NCBI GenBank assembly: GCA_030538475.1
Contig: JAUNTX010000004.1
Span: forward strand, 248,001-312,000
Length of the DNA: 64,000 bases
Direction of reading: 5' to 3'
Source: Dermabacter sp.
GTDB lineage: Bacteria > Actinomycetota > Actinomycetes > Actinomycetales > Dermabacteraceae
Below, piece by piece: positions 18,090 through 26,636 of the stretch. Position numbers and translations under genes: made by a program. The notes beneath the pieces were generated by a model. The model made no database searches. It saw nothing but the letters and a program-made list of their open reading frames with translations, and was not told where the DNA came from. Positions within the stretch are counted from its first letter, which is position 1. Every line of letters starts with the position of its first letter.

Positions 18090-18163
18090 CGGGGCACCCG
18101 CACGGAGTGGTTGCAAGGGGGCAATCGTGCGGTTCCGCGCCGCGCGCCTGGCACACTGGAGGC

Positions 18164-19234
18164 ATGCCCGCGCCGAACCTTGACGAGCTCGCCCCCGAGG
18201 ACGCCGAACTCCTCGCCCGCTACGAGCGCCACCTGCGGCTCGAGCGGGGCCGCAGCGAGCACACGATCCGGGCCTACCTGTTCGATGTCAGCTCGGCGCT
18301 CGGCTACGCCCACCACGTCGATGCGGTGGCCGCGCGCGGTCTCACCCTCGCGCATCTGCGGGACTGGCTCGCCGCCCGCTCCGAGGCGGGGCATTCGGCC
18401 ACGACCCTCGCCCGCGCCGCCGCCGCCGTCCGCGGCTTCACCCTGTGGATGTACGAAAGCGACCTTGTGAGCGCCGATCCGGGCAGGCGGCTCAAGGCCC
18501 CGGCCAGGGGCAAGCCGCTGCCCAAAGTGCTCACGGGCGAGCAGGCCCGGCGCCTGCTCGCGCCGGAACCGGCGCCGAGCCCGGCCAAGAAAGCCCTGCA
18601 CGGCGCACCCGCAGACGCGTCCGTACCCACCCCCGCGCCCGCGTCCGGTCCCCAGGCATTGCGCGCTACCTCGTCCGCGCCGGACGGCCCCGATTCCGCC
18701 CCTCCTGCTCAGGAGGAGAGCCCCGTGGCGCTGCGCGATCGCGCCATCGTGGAGCTTCTCTACTCTTCCGGCCTGCGCGTTTCCGAATTGGTCTCCCTCT
18801 CCTCCCGCAGCATTGACCACGCTCGCCGCACCGTGCGCGTGGTGGGCAAGGGCAACAAGGAGAGGGTGGTGCCCGTTGGCATCCCCGCGCTCGAGGCGAT
18901 TGAGGCGTGGGAGCTTCACGGGCGCCCCCACCTCGCCGCGGCTTCCGGTGCGAGTACAGACGCACTGTTTCTGGGCGTACGCGGAGGGCGCATCAACGCG
19001 CGAATGATCCGCACCATCGTGGACCAGGCGGCCCGACGGGGCGGGCTCAGCACCCACGTCACCCCGCACACCCTGCGCCACAGCGCGGCCACGCACCTGG
19101 TGGAAGGCGGGGCGGATCTGCGCAGCGTCCAAGACCTGCTCGGGCACGCCTCGCTGCAGACCACGCAGATCTACACGCACGTGAGCCCCGAGCGGCTCCG
19201 CGGCGCCGTCGCGCAGGCGCACCCGCGCGCCTAA
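18164..19234 (+). CDS. xerC: Tyrosine recombinase XerC with an interdomain insert
   Basis: Resolves chromosome dimers at dif with XerD. 356 residues, longer than the usual ~300. The N-terminal core-binding domain (ERHLRLERGRSEHTIRAY) and the catalytic domain are both present, with Arg205 in SSGLRVSEL, Lys in GKGNKERVV, His-x-x-Arg in HTLRHS, His in LGHASL and the nucleophile Tyr337 in TQIYTHV. A Pro/Ala/Ser-rich insert of about 55 residues (about 132-186) lies between the two domains. ATG 18164 follows GGAGG. Its 3' end lies in a 34-bp tandem repeat. Chromosomal XerC is favoured over a phage integrase because of its place after dprA. Confidence 0.93.
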   Translation: MPAPNLDELAPEDAELLARYERHLRLERGRSEHTIRAYLFDVSSALGYAHHVDAVAARGLTLAHLRDWLAARSEAGHSATTLARAAAAVRGFTLWMYESDLVSADPGRRLKAPARGKPLPKVLTGEQARRLLAPEPAPSPAKKALHGAPADASVPTPAPASGPQALRATSSAPDGPDSAPPAQEESPVALRDRAIVELLYSSGLRVSELVSLSSRSIDHARRTVRVVGKGNKERVVPVGIPALEAIEAWELHGRPHLAAASGASTDALFLGVRGGRINARMIRTIVDQAARRGGLSTHVTPHTLRHSAATHLVEGGADLRSVQDLLGHASLQTTQIYTHVSPERLRGAVAQAHPRA

Positions 19235-19303
19235 GAATGCGGATGCAGTGCCGCACCCGCGCGCCTAGAAATGCGGATGCAGCGCTAGGAGTGCGGATAC
19301 AGC
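19219..19303. repeat. 34-bp tandem repeat at the xerC/M23 junction
   Basis: Unit 1 (19219-19249) and unit 2 (19253-19283) match at 28 of 31 bases, with a period of 34. A decayed third copy (19283-19303) shares TGCGGATxCAGC. The repeat covers the last codons of xerC, the gap and the last codons of the convergent peptidase gene. Confidence 0.8.
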
Positions 19304-19893
19304 ACGCTCGGGCCGCGCACCCCGAACAGGGGCAGCGGATCGATGTAGTCGCCGCCGCGCTTGGCGCCGATGTGCAGGCACACCTCACGACAGTGGGCGT
19401 GCGGCGAGTCCGCCTGGAGCGTCCCGATCCGCTGCCCGCGGCCCACCTCATCGCCGGTCGCCACGTCGGCGACGACGGGTTCGTAGGTGGAGATCAGGCC
19501 GTCCGCGTGGGCGATGCTCACCACCGGTTTTCCCGCGACGACGCCCGCGAAGTGGACCGTCCCGGCCTCGACCGCGCTGATGTTCGGCCCGCTGCCGGAG
19601 ATGTCGATCCCGCGGTGACCCGGGCCGTAGCGGTGCGACGGTGCCTCGAAGCGGGCATGGAGCTCGGGCGCGCCCTCGACGGGCCACTGCCACAGGGCGG
19701 TGCGCGATGTGATGGGAGGCAGGGGGCTCGCCGCTTCCTCGGTCGCCCGCACGGCGGCGCCCGCCGTCCCCGCGATGGCTGCGGCCACCTCTCCGGCGCG
19801 CGCCTCATCGGACGGCGCGAGCGGCCACAGTCCCGAGGCGAGCAGGAGGGCGGCGGCGCTGATCGCCAGGGGAGCGGACGTGGAGGAGGTCAT
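19285..19893 (-). CDS. Secreted M23-family peptidase-like protein
   Basis: 202 residues with an N-terminal hydrophobic signal segment (about 8-27), so probably exported. The M23 (LytM-like) core has His93 and Asp97 in GHRGIDIS. The C-terminal HxH motif is CLH (Cys172-x-His174), followed by YIDPL. Many actinobacterial relatives carry CLHWG here, so the Cys is likely a subfamily feature rather than decay. Four to five Cys residues could pair outside the cell. Expected to act on peptidoglycan or regulate other hydrolases. It converges on xerC and its start lies 416 bases upstream of rpsB. Confidence 0.88.
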   Translation of the reverse strand: MTSSTSAPLAISAAALLLASGLWPLAPSDEARAGEVAAAIAGTAGAAVRATEEAASPLPPITSRTALWQWPVEGAPELHARFEAPSHRYGPGHRGIDISGSGPNISAVEAGTVHFAGVVAGKPVVSIAHADGLISTYEPVVADVATGDEVGRGQRIGTLQADSPHAHCREVCLHIGAKRGGDYIDPLPLFGVRGPSVLYPHS

Positions 19894-20309
19894 GCCCCCA
19901 GTGAACCGCTACCCCGGGCCCGTATCCTTACCGCACGCCGCGATTGGGGATAACCGCGCCCCGCGCCGCGAAAAACCGTCGCCGCCGGGGCCCGCGAACG
20001 ACCTGCATCACACCTGCGCCCCGCCAGGTGATGCCCACCGGCGGCGTGCACTAGACTTCCCGTGGCGCTCGTGTATGCGAGTGACTTCGCGTGCCTCACG
20101 ACCCACGCGCACCAGCGGTCCGTACCCGCCCGGGAATCACCTTCCCTCAGGCGAGCGGCGGCGCGCGTGCGAGGCACCAGGGCCTGCCGTCAGTTCCGTC
20201 GGCGGGCAGTAACCGAGAATCGACCCTGCGTCATGACCTCGAGACGTCGGACCACGCCCGTGGCCCGAGGAACCGAGCGAGCCCAGGGTCCAGAAAGAGA
20301 GAGATTGCC
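19894..20309. other. 416-base divergent gap between the M23 gene and rpsB
   Basis: No gene is seen. It holds a bulged inverted repeat GCATCA[CA]CCTG/CAGGTGATGC (20005-20034), the candidate rpsB -10 (20053-20058), and a roughly 245-base rpsB leader ending in GAAAGAGAGAG. The leader is long enough for an autoregulatory structure bound by S2, but no known family is recognised. Confidence 0.55.
20053..20058 (+). promoter_or_regulatory. Candidate rpsB -10 TAGACT
   Basis: TAGACT matches the recurrent TAGANT element in this window. The bulged inverted repeat at 20005-20034 lies just upstream, where a regulator could bind. Confidence 0.45.
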
Positions 20310-21197
20310 ATGGCAGTCGTCACCCTTCGCCAGCTCCTCGAGAGCGGCGTCCACTTTGGTCACCAGACCCGCCGCTGGAACCCGAAGATGAAGCGCTTCA
20401 TCTTCACCGAGCGCAACGGCATCTACATCATCGACCTGATGCAGTCGCTCACCTACATCGATCAGGCCTACGACTTCGTCAAGGAGACGGTGGCGCACGG
20501 CGGCACCATCCTCTTCGTCGGCACCAAGAAGCAGGCCCAGGAATCCATTCAGGACCAGGCCACCCGCGTGGGAATGCCGTTCGTGAACCAGCGCTGGCTG
20601 GGCGGCATGCTCACCAACCTGGCCACCGTGTCGGGCCGCGTGGATCGCCTCAAGGAGCTTGAGCAGATCGACTTCGACGATGTGGCCGGTAGCGGTCGCA
20701 CCAAGAAGGAACTGCTCATGATGCGCCGCGAGAAGGACAAGCTCGAGCGCACCCTCGGCGGTATCCGCGACATGTCGCGCGCGCCGTCGGCCGTGTGGAT
20801 CGTGGACACGAAGAAGGAGCACCTCGCGGTGGATGAAGCCACCAAGCTGGGCATCCCGATCGTGGCCATCCTCGACACCAACGCCGATCCGGACGAGGTG
20901 CAGTACCCGATCCCCGGCAACGACGACGCGATCCGCGCCGTGACCCTGCTGACCCGCGTGATCGCCGACGCCGCGGCCGCTGGTCTGCAGGAGCGCCACC
21001 AGAAGCCTGCCGAGGGCGAGAAGAACGTTTCCGCCGTCGCTGCCGAGCCGCTCGCCGAGTGGGAGCAGGAACTGCTCAAGCAGTCCGAGGTTCAGCAGGA
21101 AGAGGCCACCGCCGACGCCGCTGAAGCCGTGGCCGAGGCCGAAGAGGTCGTGGAGGCTGCCGCCGAGGCTGCTGAAGCACCGGCCGACAACGCCTGA
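20310..21197 (+). CDS. rpsB: 30S ribosomal protein S2
   Basis: 295 residues. Conserved S2 segments: [48 protein letters not shown] and the [19 protein letters not shown] block. After the core (about 240) comes an acidic Ala/Glu-rich tail of about 55 residues. ATG 20310 is behind GAAAGAGAG. Paired with tsf 49 bases downstream, as in nearly all bacteria. Confidence 0.98.
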   Translation: MAVVTLRQLLESGVHFGHQTRRWNPKMKRFIFTERNGIYIIDLMQSLTYIDQAYDFVKETVAHGGTILFVGTKKQAQESIQDQATRVGMPFVNQRWLGGMLTNLATVSGRVDRLKELEQIDFDDVAGSGRTKKELLMMRREKDKLERTLGGIRDMSRAPSAVWIVDTKKEHLAVDEATKLGIPIVAILDTNADPDEVQYPIPGNDDAIRAVTLLTRVIADAAAAGLQERHQKPAEGEKNVSAVAAEPLAEWEQELLKQSEVQQEEATADAAEAVAEAEEVVEAAAEAAEAPADNA

Positions 21198-21246
21198 TAT
21201 TCCCGTATCCGACCAGTTCACTCCCACCCCATTTGAGGAGATAAGC

Positions 21247-22071
21247 ATGGCAAATTACACGGCAGCAGACATCAAGGACATCCGTGAGAGCACCGGCGCC
21301 GGCATGCTCGACGTCAAGAAGGCTCTTGACGAGGCGGGCGGCGACAAGGCGAAGGCCATTGAGCTCATCCGCGTGAAGGGCCTCAAGGGCATCGCCAAGC
21401 GCGAGGGCCGCGCCGCGTCGGAAGGCCTCATCGCCGCCGACATCCGCGACATCGACGGTGGCCAGGAAGGCACCCTCGTGGAGATCAACTCCGAGACCGA
21501 CTTCGTGGCGAAGAACGCGAAGTTCGTGGCCCTCGGTGACGAGGCCGTGCAGGCCGCCGTCGCCTCCGGCGCCGCGACGGCTGAGGATCTCGCGAGCACC
21601 CCGTTCGGCGAGGCGCTCACGAACGCTGGCGCGACCATGGGCGAGAAGATCGTCGTGCGTCGCATCGGCCGCGTGAGCGGCGATGTGGTGACCAACTACA
21701 TGCACCGCACCAACAAGGACCTCCCGCCGCAGGTGGGCGTCCTCGTGGCCACGGATGCCGCGGGTGCCGAGGTGGCGAGGGACGTGGCGATGCATATCGC
21801 CGCCTACTCGCCGCTGTACCTGACGCGCGAAGATGTTCCCGCCGATGTGGTGGAGAACGAGCGTCGGATCGCCGAAGAGACCGCGAAGAACGAGGGCAAG
21901 CCCGAGGCTGCCCTGCCGAAGATCGTGGACGGCCGCATGAACGGGTTCTTCAAGGAGAACGTGCTCGTGGACCAGGCGTTCGCCAAGGATCCGAAGCAGA
22001 CCGTCGGCCAGGTCGTCAAGGCCGCTGGCGGCACCGTGACCGGTTTCGTGCGCTTCCGCGTGGGTAACTGA
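21247..22071 (+). CDS. tsf: Elongation factor Ts
   Basis: Nucleotide-exchange factor for EF-Tu. 274 residues; the TDF segment (EINSETDFVAKN, about 78-89) that contacts EF-Tu and the N-terminal UBA-like domain (IKDIRESTGAGMLDVKKALDEAGGD) are intact. ATG 21247 follows TTGAGGAG. Two hairpins follow the stop, marking the end of the rpsB-tsf transcript. Confidence 0.98.
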   Translation: MANYTAADIKDIRESTGAGMLDVKKALDEAGGDKAKAIELIRVKGLKGIAKREGRAASEGLIAADIRDIDGGQEGTLVEINSETDFVAKNAKFVALGDEAVQAAVASGAATAEDLASTPFGEALTNAGATMGEKIVVRRIGRVSGDVVTNYMHRTNKDLPPQVGVLVATDAAGAEVARDVAMHIAAYSPLYLTREDVPADVVENERRIAEETAKNEGKPEAALPKIVDGRMNGFFKENVLVDQAFAKDPKQTVGQVVKAAGGTVTGFVRFRVGN

Positions 22072-22079
22072 TCCTGCTC

Positions 22080-22144
22080 GCGCCCCGCTGAGGGGCGCAT
22101 GAGCGAGGAGGGGGCGTTCGCCGAATGATGGCGGCGCCCCCTTC
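22080..22144 (+). terminator. Double hairpin terminator after tsf
   Basis: First hairpin GCGCCCC-GCTGA-GGGGCGC (22080-22098). The second pairs GGGGGCG (22110-22116) with CGCCCCC (22135-22141), extendable to 22107/22144. No long T-run follows. Confidence 0.6.
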
Positions 22145-22229
22145 CTGCTGCCCCCGGGAAAAATAGACGGGGCCGACGGCATCGCTCACATCCCCAGCGT
22201 GCCGGGACGTCTCCCAGAGGCCGTGCCAC

Positions 22230-22235
22230 TAAACT
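22230..22235 (+). promoter_or_regulatory. Candidate pyrH -10 TAAACT
   Basis: TAAACT lies downstream of the tsf hairpins, 87 bases before the pyrH ATG, and fits the TANNNT pattern. The -35 is unclear. Confidence 0.4.
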
Positions 22236-22321
22236 GGGATCCCGATACCGCACCGTGCGCGCCCGGCCCCGCGAAGGAGCACCGGGAGGCGGTGCAGCCT
22301 CCTATCGGAAGGACACATTCC

Positions 22322-23086
22322 ATGAGCGTTGACCCGGACCCGATCACGTCATCGATCCCCGCGATTTCTCCGAAGGACAACACCCGCCGGGTGTTGCTCA
22401 AGCTGTCCGGTGAGGCGTTCGGCGGCGGCCGCGTGGGCGTGGATCCCGACGTGGTCTCGCGCGTGGCCCGCGAAATTTCCGAGGCGGTGGCCTCCGGCGT
22501 GGAATGCGCGATCGTGGTGGGCGGCGGCAACTTCTTCCGCGGCGCGGAGCTGAGCCAGCGCGGCATGGACCGCCGCCGGGCGGACTACATGGGCATGCTC
22601 GGCACGGTCATGAACTGCCTCGCGCTCCAGGACTTCCTCGAGCAGGCGGGCACGTCCACGCGCGTGCAGACGGCGATCACGATGGGGCAGGTGGCGGAGC
22701 CGTACCTGCCGCTGCGGGCCGTGCGGCACCTGGAAAAGGGCCGGGTTGTCATCTTCGGCGCGGGGGCGGGCATGCCGTACTTCTCGACCGACACGGTCGC
22801 GGTGCAGCGCGCCCTCGAAATCGGCTGCCACGAGGTGCTCATGGCGAAGAATGGCGTGGACGGCGTGTATACGGCGGATCCGAAGAAGGATCCGAACGCC
22901 ACAAAGCTGTCGCACCTCACCTATAACGACGCGCTCGTGCGCGGCCTCAAGGTCGTGGATTCCACGGCGTTCAGTCTGTGCATGGACAACAAGCAGCAGA
23001 TGATGGTGTTCGGGCTCGATGAGCCGGGCAATATCACGCGCGCGATGCGCGGGGAGCGGATTGGCACGGTCGTCACGGGCGACTGA
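22322..23086 (+). CDS. pyrH: UMP kinase
   Basis: Phosphorylates UMP to UDP in pyrimidine synthesis. 254 residues of the amino-acid-kinase fold: [14 protein letters not shown] near residue 22, [10 protein letters not shown], the [16 protein letters not shown] segment, [11 protein letters not shown] and [18 protein letters not shown] chose ATG 22322, behind GGAAGG, which gives a short 20-residue lead; an upstream in-frame codon would lie over the promoter. First gene of pyrH-frr-cdsA-rlmN. Confidence 0.97.
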   Translation: MSVDPDPITSSIPAISPKDNTRRVLLKLSGEAFGGGRVGVDPDVVSRVAREISEAVASGVECAIVVGGGNFFRGAELSQRGMDRRRADYMGMLGTVMNCLALQDFLEQAGTSTRVQTAITMGQVAEPYLPLRAVRHLEKGRVVIFGAGAGMPYFSTDTVAVQRALEIGCHEVLMAKNGVDGVYTADPKKDPNATKLSHLTYNDALVRGLKVVDSTAFSLCMDNKQQMMVFGLDEPGNITRAMRGERIGTVVTGD

Positions 23087-23130
23087 TATACGCTGGCCAG
23101 GTTGATCTTTTAAGGAAGGACCACACGACC

Positions 23131-23697
23131 ATGAGCGAAGAAACCGCGAGCATCATCAAGGATGCCGGAGTACGCATGAGCAAGTCGGTGGAGGTGACCA
23201 AGGAGGAGTTCTCCGCGATCCGCACGGGCCGCGCGAACGCCGCCATGTTCCAGGGCATCACGGCCGACTACTACGGGGCCCCCACCCCGCTCAACCAGTT
23301 GGCGGCCATGCAGTTCCCGGAGGCCCGCACGGTCATCATCACGCCGTACGACAAGGGCGCCACGAGCGGCATCGAAGAGGCGCTGCGCAATTCCGATCTG
23401 GGCGTGAACCCCACGAACAACGGCGACAACCTGCGCATCGTGCTTCCCGCCCTCACGGAAGAGCGCCGCAAGGACTACACGAAGCTCGCGAAGACGAAGG
23501 CAGAAGATGGCCGCATCGCCATCCGTGCCACGCGCGCGAACGCGAAGAAGGCCCTCGAAAAGCTCGTGAAGGACAAGGAAATTGGGGAAGACGAGGGCGC
23601 GCGCGGCGAGAAGGAACTCGAAGCCGTGACCAAGAAGTACATCGACCTCGTGGACGTGGCACTTGCCGCGAAGGAAGACGAACTTCTCTCCGTCTGA
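23131..23697 (+). CDS. frr: Ribosome recycling factor
   Basis: Splits post-termination ribosomes with EF-G. 188 residues; typical motifs are SKSVEVTKEEFSAIRTGRA, YYGAPTPLNQLA, PYDKGATSGIEEALRNSDLG and the C-terminal coiled helices ending EVTKKYIDLVD-like. ATG 23131 follows AAGGAAGG. Encoded 44 bases after pyrH, the usual neighbour. Confidence 0.98.
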   Translation: MSEETASIIKDAGVRMSKSVEVTKEEFSAIRTGRANAAMFQGITADYYGAPTPLNQLAAMQFPEARTVIITPYDKGATSGIEEALRNSDLGVNPTNNGDNLRIVLPALTEERRKDYTKLAKTKAEDGRIAIRATRANAKKALEKLVKDKEIGEDEGARGEKELEAVTKKYIDLVDVALAAKEDELLSV

Positions 23698-23717
23698 ACG
23701 GGGAAGGTCCGCTCCCC

Positions 23718-24728
23718 ATGACATCCCCACAGCACGGCAGGCGCCGCGCCGCTCCGGCCCAGGATTCCGGGGCGGCGTCGCCCGCGTCGGCCACCGCTTC
23801 GGCGGCGCCCGTCCTCGAGGTGCCCGCGCGCACCCCGCACCGCCCGGACGTTGATCCGATCGTGCCGGAGGTGTCCGAAAAGCCTGCCCCGACGCATTCG
23901 ACGAAGAGGCGCAGCGCGGGACGGAACCTTCCCGCGGCGATCATCGTGGGCGTCACGCTCATCCTCGTGGTGCTGTCGGCGATCTACCTGGTGCCCGCGA
24001 TGCTCACGCCGCTCGTAGCGCTCGTCGTCGTGATCGGCGCGCTCGAGGTCACGAACGCCCTCGAGAACGCGAACCTGCGGGTCCCGGCGATCCCGCTGCT
24101 CGTCGCGAGCGTCGGCATGATCGTGTCGGCAGCGGTGTACGGGGCCGACGGTTTGCTGGTCTCCGCCGCGGTCGGGGTCCTCGTGCTCATCGTGTGGCGA
24201 GTGGTCGAGGCCACGGGGCTCATGGCCGTGCGCGACACCGTGGCGAGCATCTTCACGCTGCTGTGGGTGCCGTTCCTCGCGAGCTTCGCCGTCTTGCTGA
24301 TGGCCCAGCCCCACGGCCAGCACAAGCTGCTGTTCGTGATCGCAGTCCCCATCGCCAACGACGTGGGCGGCTACGTGGCCGGGGTGCTGCTCGGCAAACA
24401 CCCGATGGCGCCGTCGATCAGCCCGAAGAAGAGCTGGGAGGGTTTCGCCGGATCCCTGCTCACGGGCGTCGTCATCGCCGCGCTCATCGGCCACTTCCTG
24501 CTTCCCGAGCTGGGCGCGGGCGTGGCGGCGCTGTTCGGCGTGGTCATGGTGGTCGTGGCCACCGTCGGCGACCTGTGCGAATCGCTGCTCAAGCGCGACC
24601 TCGGTATTAAAGACATGGGCCAGTTGCTGCCCGGTCACGGCGGGATCATGGATCGACTGGACTCGATGCTGCTCACCGCCCCCACTCTGTTCATCATGCT
24701 GGCGCTCTGGGAGGCTTTCGGTGGCTGA
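23718..24728 (+). CDS. cdsA: Phosphatidate cytidylyltransferase CdsA
   Basis: Makes CDP-diacylglycerol, the precursor of phosphatidylglycerol and related lipids. 336 residues. A hydrophilic N-terminal extension (about 70 residues, Ala/Pro-rich) precedes about eight membrane segments. The C-terminal signature [22 protein letters not shown] and DRLDSML is intact, as is the SPKKSWEG segment. The 3' end overlaps rlmN by eight bases (GTGGCTGA), the same junction sequence as at pgsA/cinA. Confidence 0.95.
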   Translation: MTSPQHGRRRAAPAQDSGAASPASATASAAPVLEVPARTPHRPDVDPIVPEVSEKPAPTHSTKRRSAGRNLPAAIIVGVTLILVVLSAIYLVPAMLTPLVALVVVIGALEVTNALENANLRVPAIPLLVASVGMIVSAAVYGADGLLVSAAVGVLVLIVWRVVEATGLMAVRDTVASIFTLLWVPFLASFAVLLMAQPHGQHKLLFVIAVPIANDVGGYVAGVLLGKHPMAPSISPKKSWEGFAGSLLTGVVIAALIGHFLLPELGAGVAALFGVVMVVVATVGDLCESLLKRDLGIKDMGQLLPGHGGIMDRLDSMLLTAPTLFIMLALWEAFGG

Positions 24729-26004
24729 TACGCCCGATACACGTGAGGTGCGGCCGGTCAGGCTCGCGGTCGCGAAGGACCTCTCGCGAGAGGCGGTGAG
24801 TGGCGAGCCGGTCATGCTCGCCCCCGGGCAGCTGCAGCTGCGGCCGTCTCGGCGCGGCAAGCCGCCCGCCCACCTCGCCGATCTGAGCCTCGAGGAGCGG
24901 ATCGAGGCCGTCAAGGAGCTGGGGCTGCCGGGTTTTCGAGCGAAGCAGCTGTCGCGTCACTACTTTGAGCGGTTCACGACCGATCCGGCCGATATGACGG
25001 ACCTGCCGCTCGCGGATCGCGACGCGCTCGTCGAACGGTTCTTTCCGCCGCTCTTGGAACTGGTCTCGCAGCAGGCCGCGGATCACGGCGCCACCCAGAA
25101 GTTCCTGTGGCGGCTCTTTGACGGCTCGCTCGTGGAGAGCGTGCTCATGCGCTACTCGAATCGGGTGACCCTGTGCATTTCGTCGGAGGCCGGGTGCGGC
25201 ATGAACTGCCCGTTCTGCGCGACGGGCCAGATGGGCCTCACCCGCAACCTGTCGGCGGCGGAGATCCTCGAGCAGGTGCGGATCGCGGGCCGGATGCTCG
25301 CCTCGGGGGACCTGCCCGGCGGTGTCGGTCGCGTGAGCAACATCGTGTTCATGGGGATGGGGGAGCCGCTCGCGAACTACCGGCCCGTGGCCACGGTGTG
25401 CAAGCGACTGAACGCCCCGGCTCCCGAGGGCTTCGGCATGGGCGCGCGCCACATCACCGTCTCGACCGTGGGCCTCGCGCCCGCGGTGCGCAGGCTCATC
25501 AAGGAAGAGATTCCGGTGACCCTCGCGGTATCGCTGCACGCGCCGGATGATGAGCTGCGCAACGAACTGGTGCCGATCAATCAGCGCTTCGGCGTGGACG
25601 AGATTCTGGATGCGGCCTACGAGTACTTCGAGGCGACGGGGCGGCGCGTCTCCATTGAATACGCGCTCATTCGGGACATTAACGATCAGGCGGAGCGCGC
25701 GGACCTCCTGGCGCGGCGCCTCATCGCCCGCGGCGGAGCGCACTGGATTCACGTCAACCCGATCCCGCTGAACCCCGTGAAGGGCTCGAAGTGGACCGCC
25801 TCGGATCCGCACGTGGAAAAAGAGTTCGTGGAAACGTTGCGTTCGCACGGTATTTCGGCCACGATCAGGGATACTCGCGGAAGCGATATCGACGGGGCGT
25901 GCGGCCAGTTGGCCGCGACCGTGATCGAGACCGACGAGCACCGCGCGGACCGCGAGGCGCGCGTCGCGCGCGTGGAAGAGCTGGCGAAGGCATCGCCGCT
26001 CTGA
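24721..26004 (+). CDS. rlmN: 23S rRNA/tRNA adenine-C2 methyltransferase RlmN
   Basis: Radical-SAM enzyme that methylates A2503 of 23S rRNA and A37 of some tRNAs. 427 residues. The 4Fe-4S cysteines are Cys159, Cys163 and Cys166 in CGMNCPFC. The [10 protein letters not shown] motif, NPIPLNPV and the C-terminal [14 protein letters not shown], with the conserved resolving Cys, are present. A 60-residue N-terminal lead is longer than in E. coli. GTG 24721 lies inside cdsA. Confidence 0.96.
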   Translation: MADTPDTREVRPVRLAVAKDLSREAVSGEPVMLAPGQLQLRPSRRGKPPAHLADLSLEERIEAVKELGLPGFRAKQLSRHYFERFTTDPADMTDLPLADRDALVERFFPPLLELVSQQAADHGATQKFLWRLFDGSLVESVLMRYSNRVTLCISSEAGCGMNCPFCATGQMGLTRNLSAAEILEQVRIAGRMLASGDLPGGVGRVSNIVFMGMGEPLANYRPVATVCKRLNAPAPEGFGMGARHITVSTVGLAPAVRRLIKEEIPVTLAVSLHAPDDELRNELVPINQRFGVDEILDAAYEYFEATGRRVSIEYALIRDINDQAERADLLARRLIARGGAHWIHVNPIPLNPVKGSKWTASDPHVEKEFVETLRSHGISATIRDTRGSDIDGACGQLAATVIETDEHRADREARVARVEELAKASPL

Positions 26005-26087
26005 TCGGCGCGGCGGGGCGCGCAGCGCTTCGTGAGAGATGAACAGGCGGCCTGCGGGTCGCACGGCAAGGTGAGGGAGTCAATCCG

Positions 26088-26636
26088 GTGAGTTCGGCAT
26101 TTGAGCGCGTGGGCCGGTTCAGCACGGGCTACAGCGTGCGCGAGGTCAATGATTTTCTGGCGCGGGCACGCGCCGCCTACGAGGGCGGCGACGAGTCGTT
26201 CCAGCCCGCCGATGTCATGACCGCGAGTTTCACGGTGGAGCGCGGCGGCTACAACATGCGCGTGGTGGATGAGGCCCTGGACCGGCTCTCCGATGCCTTT
26301 GCCCTCCAGTACCGCGATGAGGCCATAGCGCGCGACGGCGAACAGGCGTGGGTGGCGGCCCTGACCGAGCGGGCGGACGTGCTGCGCGAGCGCCTCGAGC
26401 GCCCCGCGGGCGAGCGGTTCGCCCCGGCGGGCGCGGGCGAGCGGGCGTATGACCGGGCCGACGTCGATGCCCTGTGCGATCAGCTGTACGCCTACTTCAC
26501 GCAGGGCCACGCGATGAGCGTGGACGATGTGCGCCGGGCGGCGTTTCGGCGCCGTTCGGGGGCCGACGGTTACCGCGAGGCGGTCGTGGACGTGTACCTC
26601 GACCACGTGGCTGACGTGATGGCGTCCGTTCCGTGA
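26088..26636 (+). CDS. DivIVA-motif protein with four GY-x4-VD units
   Basis: 182 residues without membrane segments. The N-terminal DivIVA-like motif (GY-x4-V-N/D-x-x-L) is repeated: Gly14-Tyr15...Val20-Asn21, Gly54-Tyr55...Val60-Asp61, Ala120-Tyr121...Val126-Asp127 and Gly161-Tyr162...Val167-Asp168. Such DivI1A-domain proteins are actinobacterial; DivIVA motifs sense membrane curvature and organise pole or septum growth, but this protein lacks the long coiled coil of true DivIVA/Wag31. The GTG overlaps nothing upstream; the stop overlaps the M50 protease start (GTGA), so the two are coupled. Function unknown. Confidence 0.8.
   Translation: MSSAFERVGRFSTGYSVREVNDFLARARAAYEGGDESFQPADVMTASFTVERGGYNMRVVDEALDRLSDAFALQYRDEAIARDGEQAWVAALTERADVLRERLERPAGERFAPAGAGERAYDRADVDALCDQLYAYFTQGHAMSVDDVRRAAFRRRSGADGYREAVVDVYLDHVADVMASVP

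Noticed and set aside
18164-19234. Phage integrase or mobile-element recombinase
   Set aside because: It follows dprA in conserved order, matches XerC motifs and has no attachment sites or phage genes nearby.
19219-19303. CRISPR-like repeats
   Set aside because: Adjacent units with no unique spacers and only two to three copies, inside gene ends; a slippage duplication explains them.
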